A DNA stretch of 64,000 nt. Source: Apoderus coryli (Eukaryota; Arthropoda; Insecta; Coleoptera; Attelabidae). Position numbers and translations under genes: made by a program. Shown here piece after piece: positions 54,426 through 64,000 of this stretch. Each line of letters opens with the position of its first letter. Positions within the stretch are counted from its first letter, which is position 1. Below the pieces are notes generated by a model that worked only from the letters and a program-made list of their open reading frames with translations, was not told the DNA's origin and made no database searches. The stretch covers positions 5,404,860 to 5,468,859 of the forward strand of contig OU452199.1 in assembly GCA_911728435.2 (NCBI GenBank), in the 5' to 3' direction.

Positions 54426-55219
54426 TTAATAACATACGTTATGCTGACACAGTGCTCATCACTGATAACATGCAAGACTTACAAAGACTGATCAACACAG
54501 TCGGTCAACATAGCAGATTGATGGGTCTAAACATAAACACTAAAAAGACGAAGTTTATGATAATATCAAGGAACCTAAATGCGTTTGAAGACTCACAGTT
54601 AACATTGAACGCAATGCGCATAGACAGAGTGAACAAATTTAAATACTTGGGCATGTGGTTATCTGAAGACTGGACCTCTGATATCGAGGTCAAGAGTCGC
54701 ATCGAACAAGCCCGACAAGCATTCCTAAGACTGAGGGGAGTATTTAGTTGCTCGGATTTCGATCTTGATCTGAGGTTGAGATTCTTAAAGTGCTATGTGT
54801 GGTCAGTACTTCTCTACGGGATGGAAGGTTGGACCCTTAAAGTCAACAACATTAACAAATTGGAAGCGTTCGAGATGTGGCTTTACCGCAGAATGCTCAA
54901 GATACCGTGGACTGCAAGAATAACAAACGTAGAAGTTCAACAAAGAACGTGAACTGTTAACCACCATAAAAAAGAGAAATACTTCATATCTGGGGCACGT
55001 CATGAGGAACAAGAAGTATGAGTATTTACAGTTGTTGATCGAGGGTAGGATAGAGGGCCGTAGAGGGATAGGAAGGAAGAAATTGTCCTCGTTGCGGAAC
55101 ATAAGACAGTGGACAGGAATAAATGACATACAGACCCTAATTCACACCGCAAGAGATAGAGAGGAGATGGAAAATGTGATCGCAAACATCCATTAGTGGA
55201 TAGCATCCGAAGAAGAAGA
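54426..55219 (+). mobile_element. RTE-like LINE 3' end with 8-base target-site duplication
   Basis: AGTGTAGA occurs on both sides (54418-54425 and 55220-55227). The element is truncated just before the YADD-type box (here IRYADTVLITDN with one Asp lost). It continues KFKYLGMWLSEDWTS, LLYGMEGWTLKV and YRRMLKIPWTARITN, then, after a shift near 54950, SYLGHVMRNKKYEYLQLLIE and GRIEGRRGIGRKKLSSLRNI, and ends in a (GAA)n tail. The same family occupies 62010-63831. Confidence 0.85.
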
Positions 55220-55230
55220 AGTGTAGACTT

Positions 55231-55272
55231 GAGCCAAAGTTTTGTTTACTGAATTTAGACTTCTTCAGGGTC
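55231..55272 (-). other. Hammerhead-like remnant
   Basis: The minus strand reads CTGAAGAAGTCTAAATTC, then AAACAAAACTTTGG. The motif order is hammerhead-like but the GAAAC element is mutated. Confidence 0.3.
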
Positions 55273-55431
55273 TTATTTAATAGGTTAATTTTTGAATACA
55301 TAAACACAATTACACCATCATATAAATTCAAAACCAGCTATTGAAGAGTAACCAGTTGCAGCTTCCTTGTGATACGTTTAAAATTTTTTAAAATTTGGTA
55401 AACAGTTAACAGATAAATAAAATTAGACTTG

Positions 55432-56178
55432 AGTAGTTAGGTTATGCGGGTTCGGAACCATTTGTTCTGGAAAATAAGATGGGAAAACGCTAAGGTCTCA
55501 AAATGCCGAAAACCGTGCATTTCAAGGTCACGCGCTTGATGGCCACGCTAGGTTATAAACGATGTAATGATATAAACGACCTAATTGACATAGCGATGTT
55601 AACTATAATAAAACGCTAGCTATCTTATTCACTCTACTATTCACGTGAACTAAATTTGGCAGAATTGTTTTTAAATGACACAAGTTGACACATTTGGCAT
55701 TCGAATATTGATTTTTTACCGTCATCACCAGACGGGCTACAATTTCAACAATAAACCAGACGGGCTGCAATTTCAATAATAATAAAAGAAGTTCAATGAC
55801 CTTAATATGTGCAGACGGACTACAATTTCAATAGTAATAAAAAAAGTTCAATGAACTAAGTCATAGAGATGAAAGAAATGTATCGATATATTCTTTCTCT
55901 CATTATTAGAGATGCAAGAAATGTATTGATATATTCCATTTGATCTCAATTTCTTTTTAAGGTTGAACTATTGTCTCAAGGATTGCAACTGAGTCTATTG
56001 CCCGCTTGTAATTAACATAAACGACGTAAATGACATACACGACGTTTATTTATTTGCATCGTTTATAACCATCAAGCGTGACCTTGAAATGCACTGTTTT
56101 CGGCGTTTTGGGACCTTAGCGTTTTCCCATGTTTACTTTCCATAAGAAATGATCCCGAAACCGCATAGCCTAACTACT
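55432..56178. mobile_element. Foldback/MITE-like element with ~135-base inverted arms
   Basis: AGTAGTTAGG at 55432 and its complement ending at 56178 start two arms that share GGGAAAACGCTAAGGTC, GTGCATTTCAAGGTCACG and TTATAAACGATG in the same order. The interior holds tandem-like variants of GACGGGCTACAATTTCAA and of ATGTATTGATATATTC. There is no ORF, so it is a non-autonomous element of unknown family. Confidence 0.8.
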
Positions 56179-57017
56179 GACATGAATTGCTGCAAATATC
56201 TCGTAAAGTAATCATTCCAAATTAATGCTGAGGCTGTATGGTAATTTTATTTTCATCCCCATTTGATTTTCGTATTTTTCCTAACTCTGAATAATTTTTT
56301 TATTAAATTTATTGACCATTAAGACGATATGTATCCACCTAACTAGTGTAAAAAACATTGAATAAACGATGTAGATACATATTACTTTAAACCGTTAAGT
56401 TTACCCACTTTCTTGTTAACTATTTCATACCTTTTTAGCAAGCCCTTAATAATAATTTTCCTCATTTTGACACATGAGTTTTTCTTTCCGTCTTTTAACC
56501 ATTAATGTCACCCGCGTAGGTATATCCACAAGTTTCCGACTTAAATGTGGGGTATAATTCGAGTGCATCATCATCTACAAACGAGTGTGCACAACTCAAC
56601 ATCAGCCTCATACTCGTAGCGGTCTCATTAAATGTTTACGTTCGGTTTCGGCAGAACAAGAAAACTCACAGTAGTGTATAGATATAGGGTATACGACCTA
56701 CACCCGACCAATTCTCATTAGTTCTCATTAAATGAGGGTTGAGGTGAAGGAAGGGAAAAAAGGGATCGTGCAAAGACAGATTTCTGCTCAATTATTACGC
56801 CTTGCTCTATATTTATACACGATGCGTTAAATGTTTAAGAGGATAAAGCCTGCTACTCATTATTCGTTGGTGCGTCGATGCGATGCATTGAGGCACGAAT
56901 CTTTGCATAATGAGAATGATGCAGTACACCGAAGTCGCCCAAATTTCCAACATTTACGAAAAGCTTATACTCTGTTTTAAAAAAAATATATATTTTTGGT
57001 TATTTTTCAACAATATA
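56179..57017. other. Non-coding stretch, nothing recognised
   Basis: AT-rich without a recognisable gene. Confidence 0.4.
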
Positions 57018-57142
57018 AAATTATACTGTAGGAAAATTTAAAGTATAATTTATCAGAAGTGGGATTCTGGTCCACTCTGTGGGCGTGGGTCCGATTACCA
57101 CTTCTGATAAATTATACTTTAAATTTTCCTACAGTATAATTT
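57018..57142. repeat. Perfect 45-base inverted repeat with 35-base loop
   Basis: Arms 57018-57062 and 57098-57142 are exactly complementary. Each arm itself contains AAATTATAC and GTATAATTT, a nested palindrome. The loop is GC-rich compared with the arms. Confidence 0.95.
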
Positions 57143-57400
57143 ATGTATGTTTAATACAATCAGTCAGACTTAATATTTTCTCCCAGCTTCTGGTTTTTGC
57201 CCGTTCAAAACCTATGTATTTTTGTAAAACTCATAACGAGCCTGACAAAAATATATAAAAAAATATATGAGTTCAATTTAGAAAAAAAAACATACTTAGG
57301 TTTGGTTTATATCTCGAAATTGTTTTCGTCATAAAAATCTAACTCACTGGATCAGGGTCAGCTTTTATCTTCCCGCTAAGTTGAAGGGTAACCGAGATAT

Positions 57401-58948
57401 GAAGGGGGTCCCAAAAAAGTTAGTAGTAGCTCAGGTTCGTGAAAACTGCAAGGTTTCATCTTGCTTTGACCTCTCGGCGACAACTGTTCATTTCAAAAGT
57501 TCCCCTAATACATTATTTTTAACACCAGTTGATGAACACGAGGTTTTAGAGATCATAGATAATATGTCTCAAAGTGACGCCAAGGACATTTATGGTTTTA
57601 GTAACTCTCTTATTAAAAAAATTAAAGACCATTAGCCATAATTATCAATAAATGTTTTGATCTTCCAGAATTTCCAAGTAAATTAAAATTAACCAAAGTA
57701 ACACCTGTTCACAAGAAAGGAGATCCGGGAAAGGTAAACAATTATCGTCCGATCTCTATTATACCAATCCTCTCGAAGCCAATAGAGCTTGCTTTTAATA
57801 CTCGTAATAGGCTATAGAGTTTTCTGGATAAGTATAAACTGCTTTCAGACACACAGTATGGATATCGAAAGCAAAGATCTACCAAGCAGGCATTGATGAC
57901 GTTAGAGCAGTCTATAGTGGGTCCAATGGAACAAGGACACATTCTGACGGCTGTATTTTGCGATCTTTCTAGAGCATTTGACTGTGTTTCTCTTAAAGAA
58001 ACTTCCCCTATATGGCAAATGCTCTTAATTTCATAAGATCTTACTTGCGTGATCGACACCAGTTAGTTGACTATATGGGAGAGAGGTCTGAAGTAAGGCC
58101 TGTGACAACCGGAGTACCCCAGGGCTCAATTCTTGGTCCACTTTTATTTATTATATATGTCAACAACTTATCGTCTTTTTTGAGGGATACTCAAGTAATT
58201 CAGTATGCAGACGACATCCCAATTTATTTTAATAACATAATCCAAACCAAATTAAAAAGTGCTGAGAATTGGTTTGCCTCTAACGGACTGTCTCTTAACT
58301 TCTCGAAAACGGAGAGGATTGATTTTACACTAAGGAAAAATTTTACTAGCGAAAACAATACTTATAAGTTTCTTGGAGTAATTGACATGGAAAGATCAGA
58401 TCGATTGCCTTGCCAAAAAATTGTCCAGTGTGGTTTATCTCTTGCGAAAACTATCGACTACATGTTCACAAGAAGTCTTGCGTTGCGCATATATGGGATA
58501 CTTTCAGGGCCTAATTAGTTATAGCGTTCTGTTTTGGGGCAAAGCACCGCAATGGCAAATTATCTTTAAAATTCAAAAGGCGGCTGTACGCGTAATGGTT
58601 AAAGCTGGATATAGAGAGCCATGCAAACCCTTCTTTAAAAAATTAAATATTTTAACAGTTCCTGCTCTGTATATTTGGCAATGCATTTTTTTATATTAGG
58701 GAAAATCTCAATACTTTAATAAGTCATGAGGATCTACACTGTTATGAAACGCGGCATAAGAAAAACCTGTGTCTGCCCCGGAACAGATTAGCTTTGACAG
58801 ATCGACAGTTTCAGGTTATGGCCGTTAGGTTCTATAATCACCTCCCTCGTCAGATAAAAGATATTGCGAACAACAATAAATTTAAAGTTGAAGTGAAAAA
58901 ACAACTTCTTCAGATTGTCCCATATGACTATCTCACCTACAAATTTTA
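57401..58948 (+). pseudogene. CR1/Jockey-side LINE reverse transcriptase, broken
   Basis: Pieces in order: MSQSDAKDIYGFSNSLIKKI, TKVTPVHKKGDPGKVNNYRP, YGYRKQRSTKQALM, FCDLSRAFDCV, then YLRDRHQLVDYMGERSEVRP, TTGVPQGSILGPLLFIIYVN and QYADDIPIYF with YADD, then WFASNGLSLNFSKTE, YLLRKLSTTC and the C terminus RLALTDRQFQVMAVRFYNHL (to about 58948). At least four frame changes. Distinct from the other LINE families here. Confidence 0.8.
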
Positions 58949-59248
58949 GTGAATTTTGTACACTCTCTAGTGCTTTGTTAATCTTAAGTTATATTATAGT
59001 CTGTTGATTGTTGTTGTAATATTTGAATTGTGCCCCTTTAGACTAATTATTGAAGTTTTAAGTGACTTTTATATACTGTGTTTTACTGTTTTGTATTTGT
59101 ACTATTTACACACGCATTTGTTGTTTGAGTATTTTGTTTGTTTATATTGTATTTTTATTTATGTACATACTGAATGTGACGATGCCAATAACTATTGTTA
59201 TATAGGCAAATAAAGCATTATTATTATTATTATTATTATTATTAAAAA
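57401..59248 (+). mobile_element. LINE with 12-base target-site duplication
   Basis: TAACCGAGATAT is present at 57389-57400 and again at 59249-59260. The 1848-base insert is a 5'-truncated LINE ending GCAAATAAAGC followed by an ATT-repeat tail. The clean duplication fixes both ends. Confidence 0.9.
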
Positions 59249-59260
59249 TAACCGAGATAT

Positions 59261-60100
59261 CCCATAAGGACACAATTGTTAATTTACAAAGGGTTAGAAA
59301 CAACTTTTGCAAATGAAAAATGTACTTTATTTGTCATCTTCATTAAAATTCCGGAAAACTCAATTCGACGATCTGCGGATCATCTTCGTTTAGCTCATCA
59401 ATTTTCTCGCATTATTTATGCGTGCCTTTTGGTAATCACTGTATAATATCTAATATTAATATCACAGGCGTATTATTTATAATTTTCGGTTCTCTTTTGC
59501 AAGTACAACGGCCATCCATTATCTAAATCAACTTGAACCCTGTGGTAGTGTGCAGTGTATGCCCATTAGCAATTGACTATTATAGTAGTATTTTCTGGCC
59601 TCTATGTATGTAGTTTACTATATTATGCACATTGAAGCTAAACAGTTAAATACGTAATAAATTAACATAGTAAACGTACCGACGATAATCTAGTAAATTT
59701 CATGCCAGCCCAGATTGTAAAAGGAAATTACATACCCGTAAAGTAAGTTTTGGATGATGATGGGATAAATCAGTAGCGGAAATTATAAATATATAGAATT
59801 TTATAAATTGTATACAATACACACGAGCTTCCAATAACCACTTCATTTTCGATTTAAGTATTTTTCATCCCCTTTTCGGCATTCTAGATGTTGTCTATTT
59901 GCAAATTAACGTCCCGAAAATAGTTATTTTTCTTACAAGCAGGTACATACCTAAAATGCGGAATGCACTTTCATTTTCACAATTTTAATTCCCACTTGTT
60001 TTGTCCTGGGCCCATAACCTTGAGACGAACGTTATTTTTGTTTTGTTATGTTTGGAATCGATATATTAAAGGTCCGCTACTGTATTAAATCGTGAGCCAA

Positions 60101-60138
<38 letters not shown>

Positions 60139-60544
60139 ATACAGAGTAGGAGGTAAAGTGCGGTGACAGTAATGCAGCAGCAACTTGGTTTAATTAGCCG
60201 CCGAAAGTTTATACATCTGCGGAACCATCGGTATCAAAGCACTGTGGCTCGTCGGATGCCGCATTATCTGTATGTGTGATCTTTTACGACTGGCTACATA
60301 ATGTGATGAACAAAAGCACCGTGTGAGGAGAGTGATCTGCTGCGACACAGAATAGCAATAATAGCTGTAGTTTTAGTATTATGATGATCGTAGTAAATTG
60401 CAGTGAATAGTGTATTCTATACTCACTAGTACTGTGTGGCAAACGAATCTGTAACTGTGAAAGGAATTCGTCCAAAAAAAAAACCCATATTGCCAAATTT
60501 AAGTACAAAAAAGCACTAGTTCTAAGCAAGAAGTAGTATTAATT
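59261..60544. other. Non-coding stretch with (GA)n
   Basis: No gene recognised. A (GA)n run lies at 60102-60136. The sequence up to 60544 is the 5' flank of Crypton-like copy C. Confidence 0.4.
60102..60136 (+). repeat. (GA)n microsatellite
   Basis: About 17 uninterrupted GA units. Confidence 0.95.
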
Positions 60545-60720
60545 TGATAATTTTTTACTAAATATAGTAACCAATCAAATTACTTAATTTTAAGCCATGT
60601 GTCAAATTTCATCCAATCACCTCTGGATTACAGCGATAATACCCTACATGTGGTGTTTTCAGTTTGGTGTTTTTTTTTATTAAAAATTAATTAAACGTCA
60701 AACTGACAACTGGTTTAAAA

Positions 60721-61866
60721 ATGTCGCGAAGATTTGGTATTGCATCTAACGATGCAATTAATGATATTATATCTAATAATATACCAAAAAATACAATCAA
60801 ATCAAAAAAATATGTATGGAAAATATTTCTCGAGTTTTGTGCGACCAGAGAATACGAACTGAATGCTGAAACGAGTTTGCATAATTTGGCTAATATATTG
60901 AAAGATTATGCGGTAAATATGAGAAAAGCTGACGGAACTGAATATAAAGAAGAATACTACGAGTAGGCTACTCCAGGAAAAATACTTCAATGACTTCAAA
61001 ATTGTATTCGACCCGTTTACCAGTGTGATATTCAAAAATGCGCAAAATGCAAAATGTAAGAGATCCAGCATCCAAACAAACGAGAATGCAGTTCATCAAA
61101 TTTGAGTTCAAGTGATTTGGCTAGAATCATTGGATTATGGGATGAATGTACACCAGAAGGTTTACAAAATTTTGTTTACCGTAGCTGATGAGTTAGCTTG
61201 GCGAGGTGGTGAACCAGCTGATTGCCTTTTAGATTATTTCACGATTGAGAAAAATAATGATGGAACGCCAACCAACAGAATTGAATACAATGCAATATTC
61301 AGTAAAACATGCCAAGGAGGATCGAAAAGTTGTACAAATAGTAAGTGGCTTGTTCCAAATATTGCAAACGAAAGTGCATGCCCTGTTCGGTTATTCCATA
61401 AATTAATGTCCAAAAGGGGGAAAAATATTACTTCCAGTCGCCTATTCTTGACACCAAATCGTTTCTGGAAATCCGAAAGTGAGACATGGTTTGACAATAT
61501 ACCGGTAGGCAAGAACACAATATGTGTACCAAATCATCTGCGCAAGCTATTGGTTTGGACACTAAGTGTAAAAAGATATCCAATCATTCGAACAGATCAA
61601 CTGCAGTTAGCCATTTGGCAAATAAAGGAATTCCTGAACAGCAATTAATAAAAATAACAGGACATAGCAGCTCTAATTCAATTAAACCGTACTTGAATAT
61701 TAACCAAGAACGCCATGGTGAAATAATCAACACCATGCGAGGAATTTCTTCAACAGTGGAAATTAGCAATCCGTCAACTTCAGCAAACTCTTCTTCCAAT
61801 ATAACATTTACCAATTGTACTTTTCACAACTTTAGTTTTAAATTAAAATTAATAATATTTGTTTGA
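60721..61866 (+). pseudogene. Crypton-like tyrosine recombinase, copy C
   Basis: ATG at 60721 (MSRRFGIASNDAINDIISNN) is the same start as in copy B. The first frame ends at 60966 by a deletion in the KEATVK region. 60967-61110 is damaged and lacks part of RLQQDPNKRK. 61112-61648 holds ELAWRGGEPADCLLDYFTIE, SKTCQGGSKSCTNSKWLVPN and LTPNRFWKSESETWF; a shift near 61530 leads into 61522-61866 with SNHSNRSTAVSHLANKG, KITGHSSSNSIKPYLNI and FTNCTFHNFSF. The HxxR, H and Tyr residues of the recombinase are intact; the protein as a whole is not. Confidence 0.85.
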
Positions 61867-62009
61867 TTAAAACTAATACATTTTGTATTGACAATTATTA
61901 AACGTCAGATTGAAAATCAAATTAAAAAAAAAATTATCTTATCGAATACTCCTCGGGCCTTGATAAATACTCAAAATTTTGTCATAGAGAATCCTTCAAG
62001 CGAGTTGCT

Positions 62010-63831
62010 GCAAAAACAAATAAGAGGAAAAATTAGAATAGCAAAGAATGAATGGTTGAAAGGTGAATGCGAAGTTATTGAAAGATTACAAACCCTACAT
62101 GATGATCGCAACTTGCACAAGAAGCTAAAGGAAATGGCGGGAATATACCGAAAAAGAAACTTTGCTATCATAACAAACGAGAATAACGAAATCGCAAGCG
62201 ACATCAGCGCACGAAAAATAATTTGGGAAAATTATATCAGAAACTTATTTTCGGACGAAAGAACTCTTGGCCGGGATACGGAGGATGATCTATCAGGACC
62301 CCCAATAATAAGAGCGGAAATAGAAAGGACCATCCGCACATTGAAAAATAACAAGGCGCCTGGGCCCGATGAAATTACTGCAGAGCTCCTTAAACTGCTT
62401 GACGATAGGGGTGTAACAGTTCTCCACAAACTCTTCAACAGAATATATGAAACCGGGCAATATTAATTATTATTATTATTATTGTCATCTACCTTCATAC
62501 CGTTACCAAAAAAGAATAACGCTAGGAAATGCGAAGACCACAGACTTATCAGCCTTATGAGCCACTCCTTAAAACTGTTCCTTAAGGTTATCCATCAAAG
62601 AATATTCAGAAGGTGCGAGCAAAGCATCAGCGACTCACAATTTGGGTTCAGACAAGGCCTGGGAACTCGAGAAGCATTAGTAGCAACACAAGTACTGATA
62701 CAAAACTGCCACGATCAACGGAAAGATGTGTGCCTATGTTTCATAGATTTCGAGAAGGCATTTGACAGGGTTCAACATCATAAATTACTAACAATTCTGA
62801 GACAAATGGATATAGACGGCAAAGATATTCGCTGCATTGAAAATCTCTATCTAAAACAATCTGCCCACATAAAGATCGATGGAGAACAGAGCAGCAATGT
62901 TGAAATCTGCAGAGTAGTCAGGCAGGGGTCCTCTGCTGTTCAATTTGTATTCTGAAAACATCTTTCAGGAGGCACTTGAGAACATAGAAAAGGGCATTAA
63001 AGTCAATGGGACGTGGATTAATAACATTCGTTACGCGGACGACACGGTCTTGATTGCTGATAATATGAGTGATCTTCAATGCCTTGTCGATGTAGTGGGA
63101 CGGCACAGTCAGAGAATGGGCCTAAAAATAAATGCCAAAAAAACAAAATATATGGTCATTACTCGCCAACCTGACAATTTTAAGAATGCAAGATTAACAT
63201 CTGATGGATCATCAATTGAACGTGTGAATAAATTTAAATATCTTGGAGTATGGCTCAGTGAGGACTGGACATCCGAGTTGGAAATAAAATGCCGCATAGA
63301 GAATGCCCACAACACATTCATGAAATTCAAACGTATTTTTACCAATTCGGACTTTAACCTGAACCTGAAAGTGAGATTCGCGAGGTGTTACATCTGGTCG
63401 GTGTTACTATACGGTGTTGAGAGCTGGACACTAAAAGTAGCCACAATGAATAGAATAGAAGCCTTTGAGATGTGGGTATATCGTAGAATACTAAAAATCC
63501 CATGGACGGCCCGAGTGACCAACGAAAATGTCCTACGAGGAATAAACAAAGAACGTGAACTGCTGCTGACGATCAAAAAAAAAAAAGACTGCATACCTAG
63601 GACATATAATGCGAAGCACGAAATACCAATTCCTACAACTGATTATCGAGGGAAAGATTGAAGGAAAGAGAGGAGCGGGAAGAAAGAAGATGTCATGGCT
63701 ACATAATATAAGACAATGGACGGGCTTGTGAACAGTGGAAAGCCTAATACATACAGCTAGAGACAGGATAGAGATGAATCGTGTGGTCGCAAACATTCAC
63801 TAACGAATATGCATAAGAAGAAGAAGAAGAA
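62010..63831 (+). mobile_element. RTE-like LINE with 8-base target-site duplication in the Crypton hairpin
   Basis: GAGTTGCT flanks it on both sides (62002-62009 and 63832-63839), and rejoining gives exactly the hairpin arm of copy A. The tail is (AAG)n. Coding pieces: 62010-62466 (KRNFAIITNENNEIASDISA, LKNNKAPGPDEITAELLKLL), a TTA-repeat break, 62482-62955 (RQGLGTREALVA, CFIDFEKAFDRVQHHKL), 62945-63661 with IRYADDTVLIADNM (catalytic YADD), LLYGVESWTLKV and YRRILKIPWTARVT, then YLGHIMRS and EGKRGAGRKKMSWLHNIRQW in another frame. Three or more breaks. Same family as 54426-55219. Confidence 0.85.
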
Positions 63832-64000
63832 GAGTTGCTCAAGGATAATAGCCGTCGGCCTGCGGCCTTGGGCTATTATCAAGCAACACGCTTTCGGCAT
63901 TCTCTATGACAAAATTATCTCGGTATTATCAAGATTTTTTACAATTATTACAAATAATAATAATGAAAAAAGCTCAGCATTTTCAAGTGGTGGTTAGTTT

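Larger units (their letters stand above)
60545..63931 (+). mobile_element. Crypton-like element, copy C, with nested LINE
   Basis: The 5' end TGATAATTTTTTACTAAAT (60545) matches copy B. The 3' end ATTATCA (63931) matches copy A. So the two termini are short inverted TGATAAT/ATTATCA. The first 140 bases are shared almost exactly with copy B. The 3' hairpin is split by a LINE at 62010-63831; without it the element is about 1.56 kb. No long flanking duplication is evident, consistent with a tyrosine recombinase mechanism. Confidence 0.85.

Overview
The window looks like a repeat-packed intron-scale piece of an insect nuclear genome, most probably a beetle (inference from the repertoire of transposable elements and the AT-rich background; the species cannot be read from the sequence). 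Almost all recognisable protein-coding signal belongs to mobile elements: about a dozen non-LTR retrotransposon (LINE) pieces, several Tc1/mariner-superfamily transposons, three copies of a Crypton-like tyrosine-recombinase element and one complete DNA transposon with an intact 566-residue protein of a family I cannot name. The only host gene part I recognise is a 100-base exon at 25310-25409 (+) that encodes part of the N-terminal sema domain of an insect semaphorin-1-like protein. If so, much of the window is probably intron of that gene.

Layout. 1-9000: RTE-type LINE 3' end, two dead Tc1/mariner-type transposases, a 5'-truncated LINE with a still-open reverse transcriptase (4191-6318), and a mariner (6554-9000) split by a 1210-base insertion with its own terminal repeats. 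9001-16000: complete DNA transposon 10041-12452, a hammerhead ribozyme with a fully paired extended stem I (13195-13292), a LINE 3' end and a deletion-derivative transposon with 104-base inverted repeats (14928-15793). 16000-21300: LINE RNase H relic, and a GC-richer zinc-finger relic that may be R2-like. 21684-25141: one Tc1-type transposon broken by two LINEs in opposite orientation. 25310-25409: the semaphorin exon. 26893-36020: internally deleted Tc1/mariner-type elements (one with perfect 88-base inverted repeats), a GGTT-rich tandem duplication and a cluster of LINEs. 37350-46000: two Crypton-like copies around a second copy of the first LINE. 50560-52840: a LINE that appears to carry a twin-priming inversion, abutting a CR1/L2-like LINE. 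54426-59248: two LINEs with clear target-site duplications and two long palindromes. 60545-63931: the third Crypton-like copy, interrupted by a 1.8-kb LINE with an 8-base target-site duplication.

How the parts relate: there is no operon or pathway. The window is a record of successive insertions into one another. The layers that may say something about recent activity are the intact ORF at 10293-11993, the perfect 88-base terminal repeats at 31156-31758, the perfect 45-base palindrome at 57018-57142, and the three similar Crypton-like copies that share a long hairpin at their 3' ends. No CRISPR array, rRNA or convincing functional tRNA was seen.
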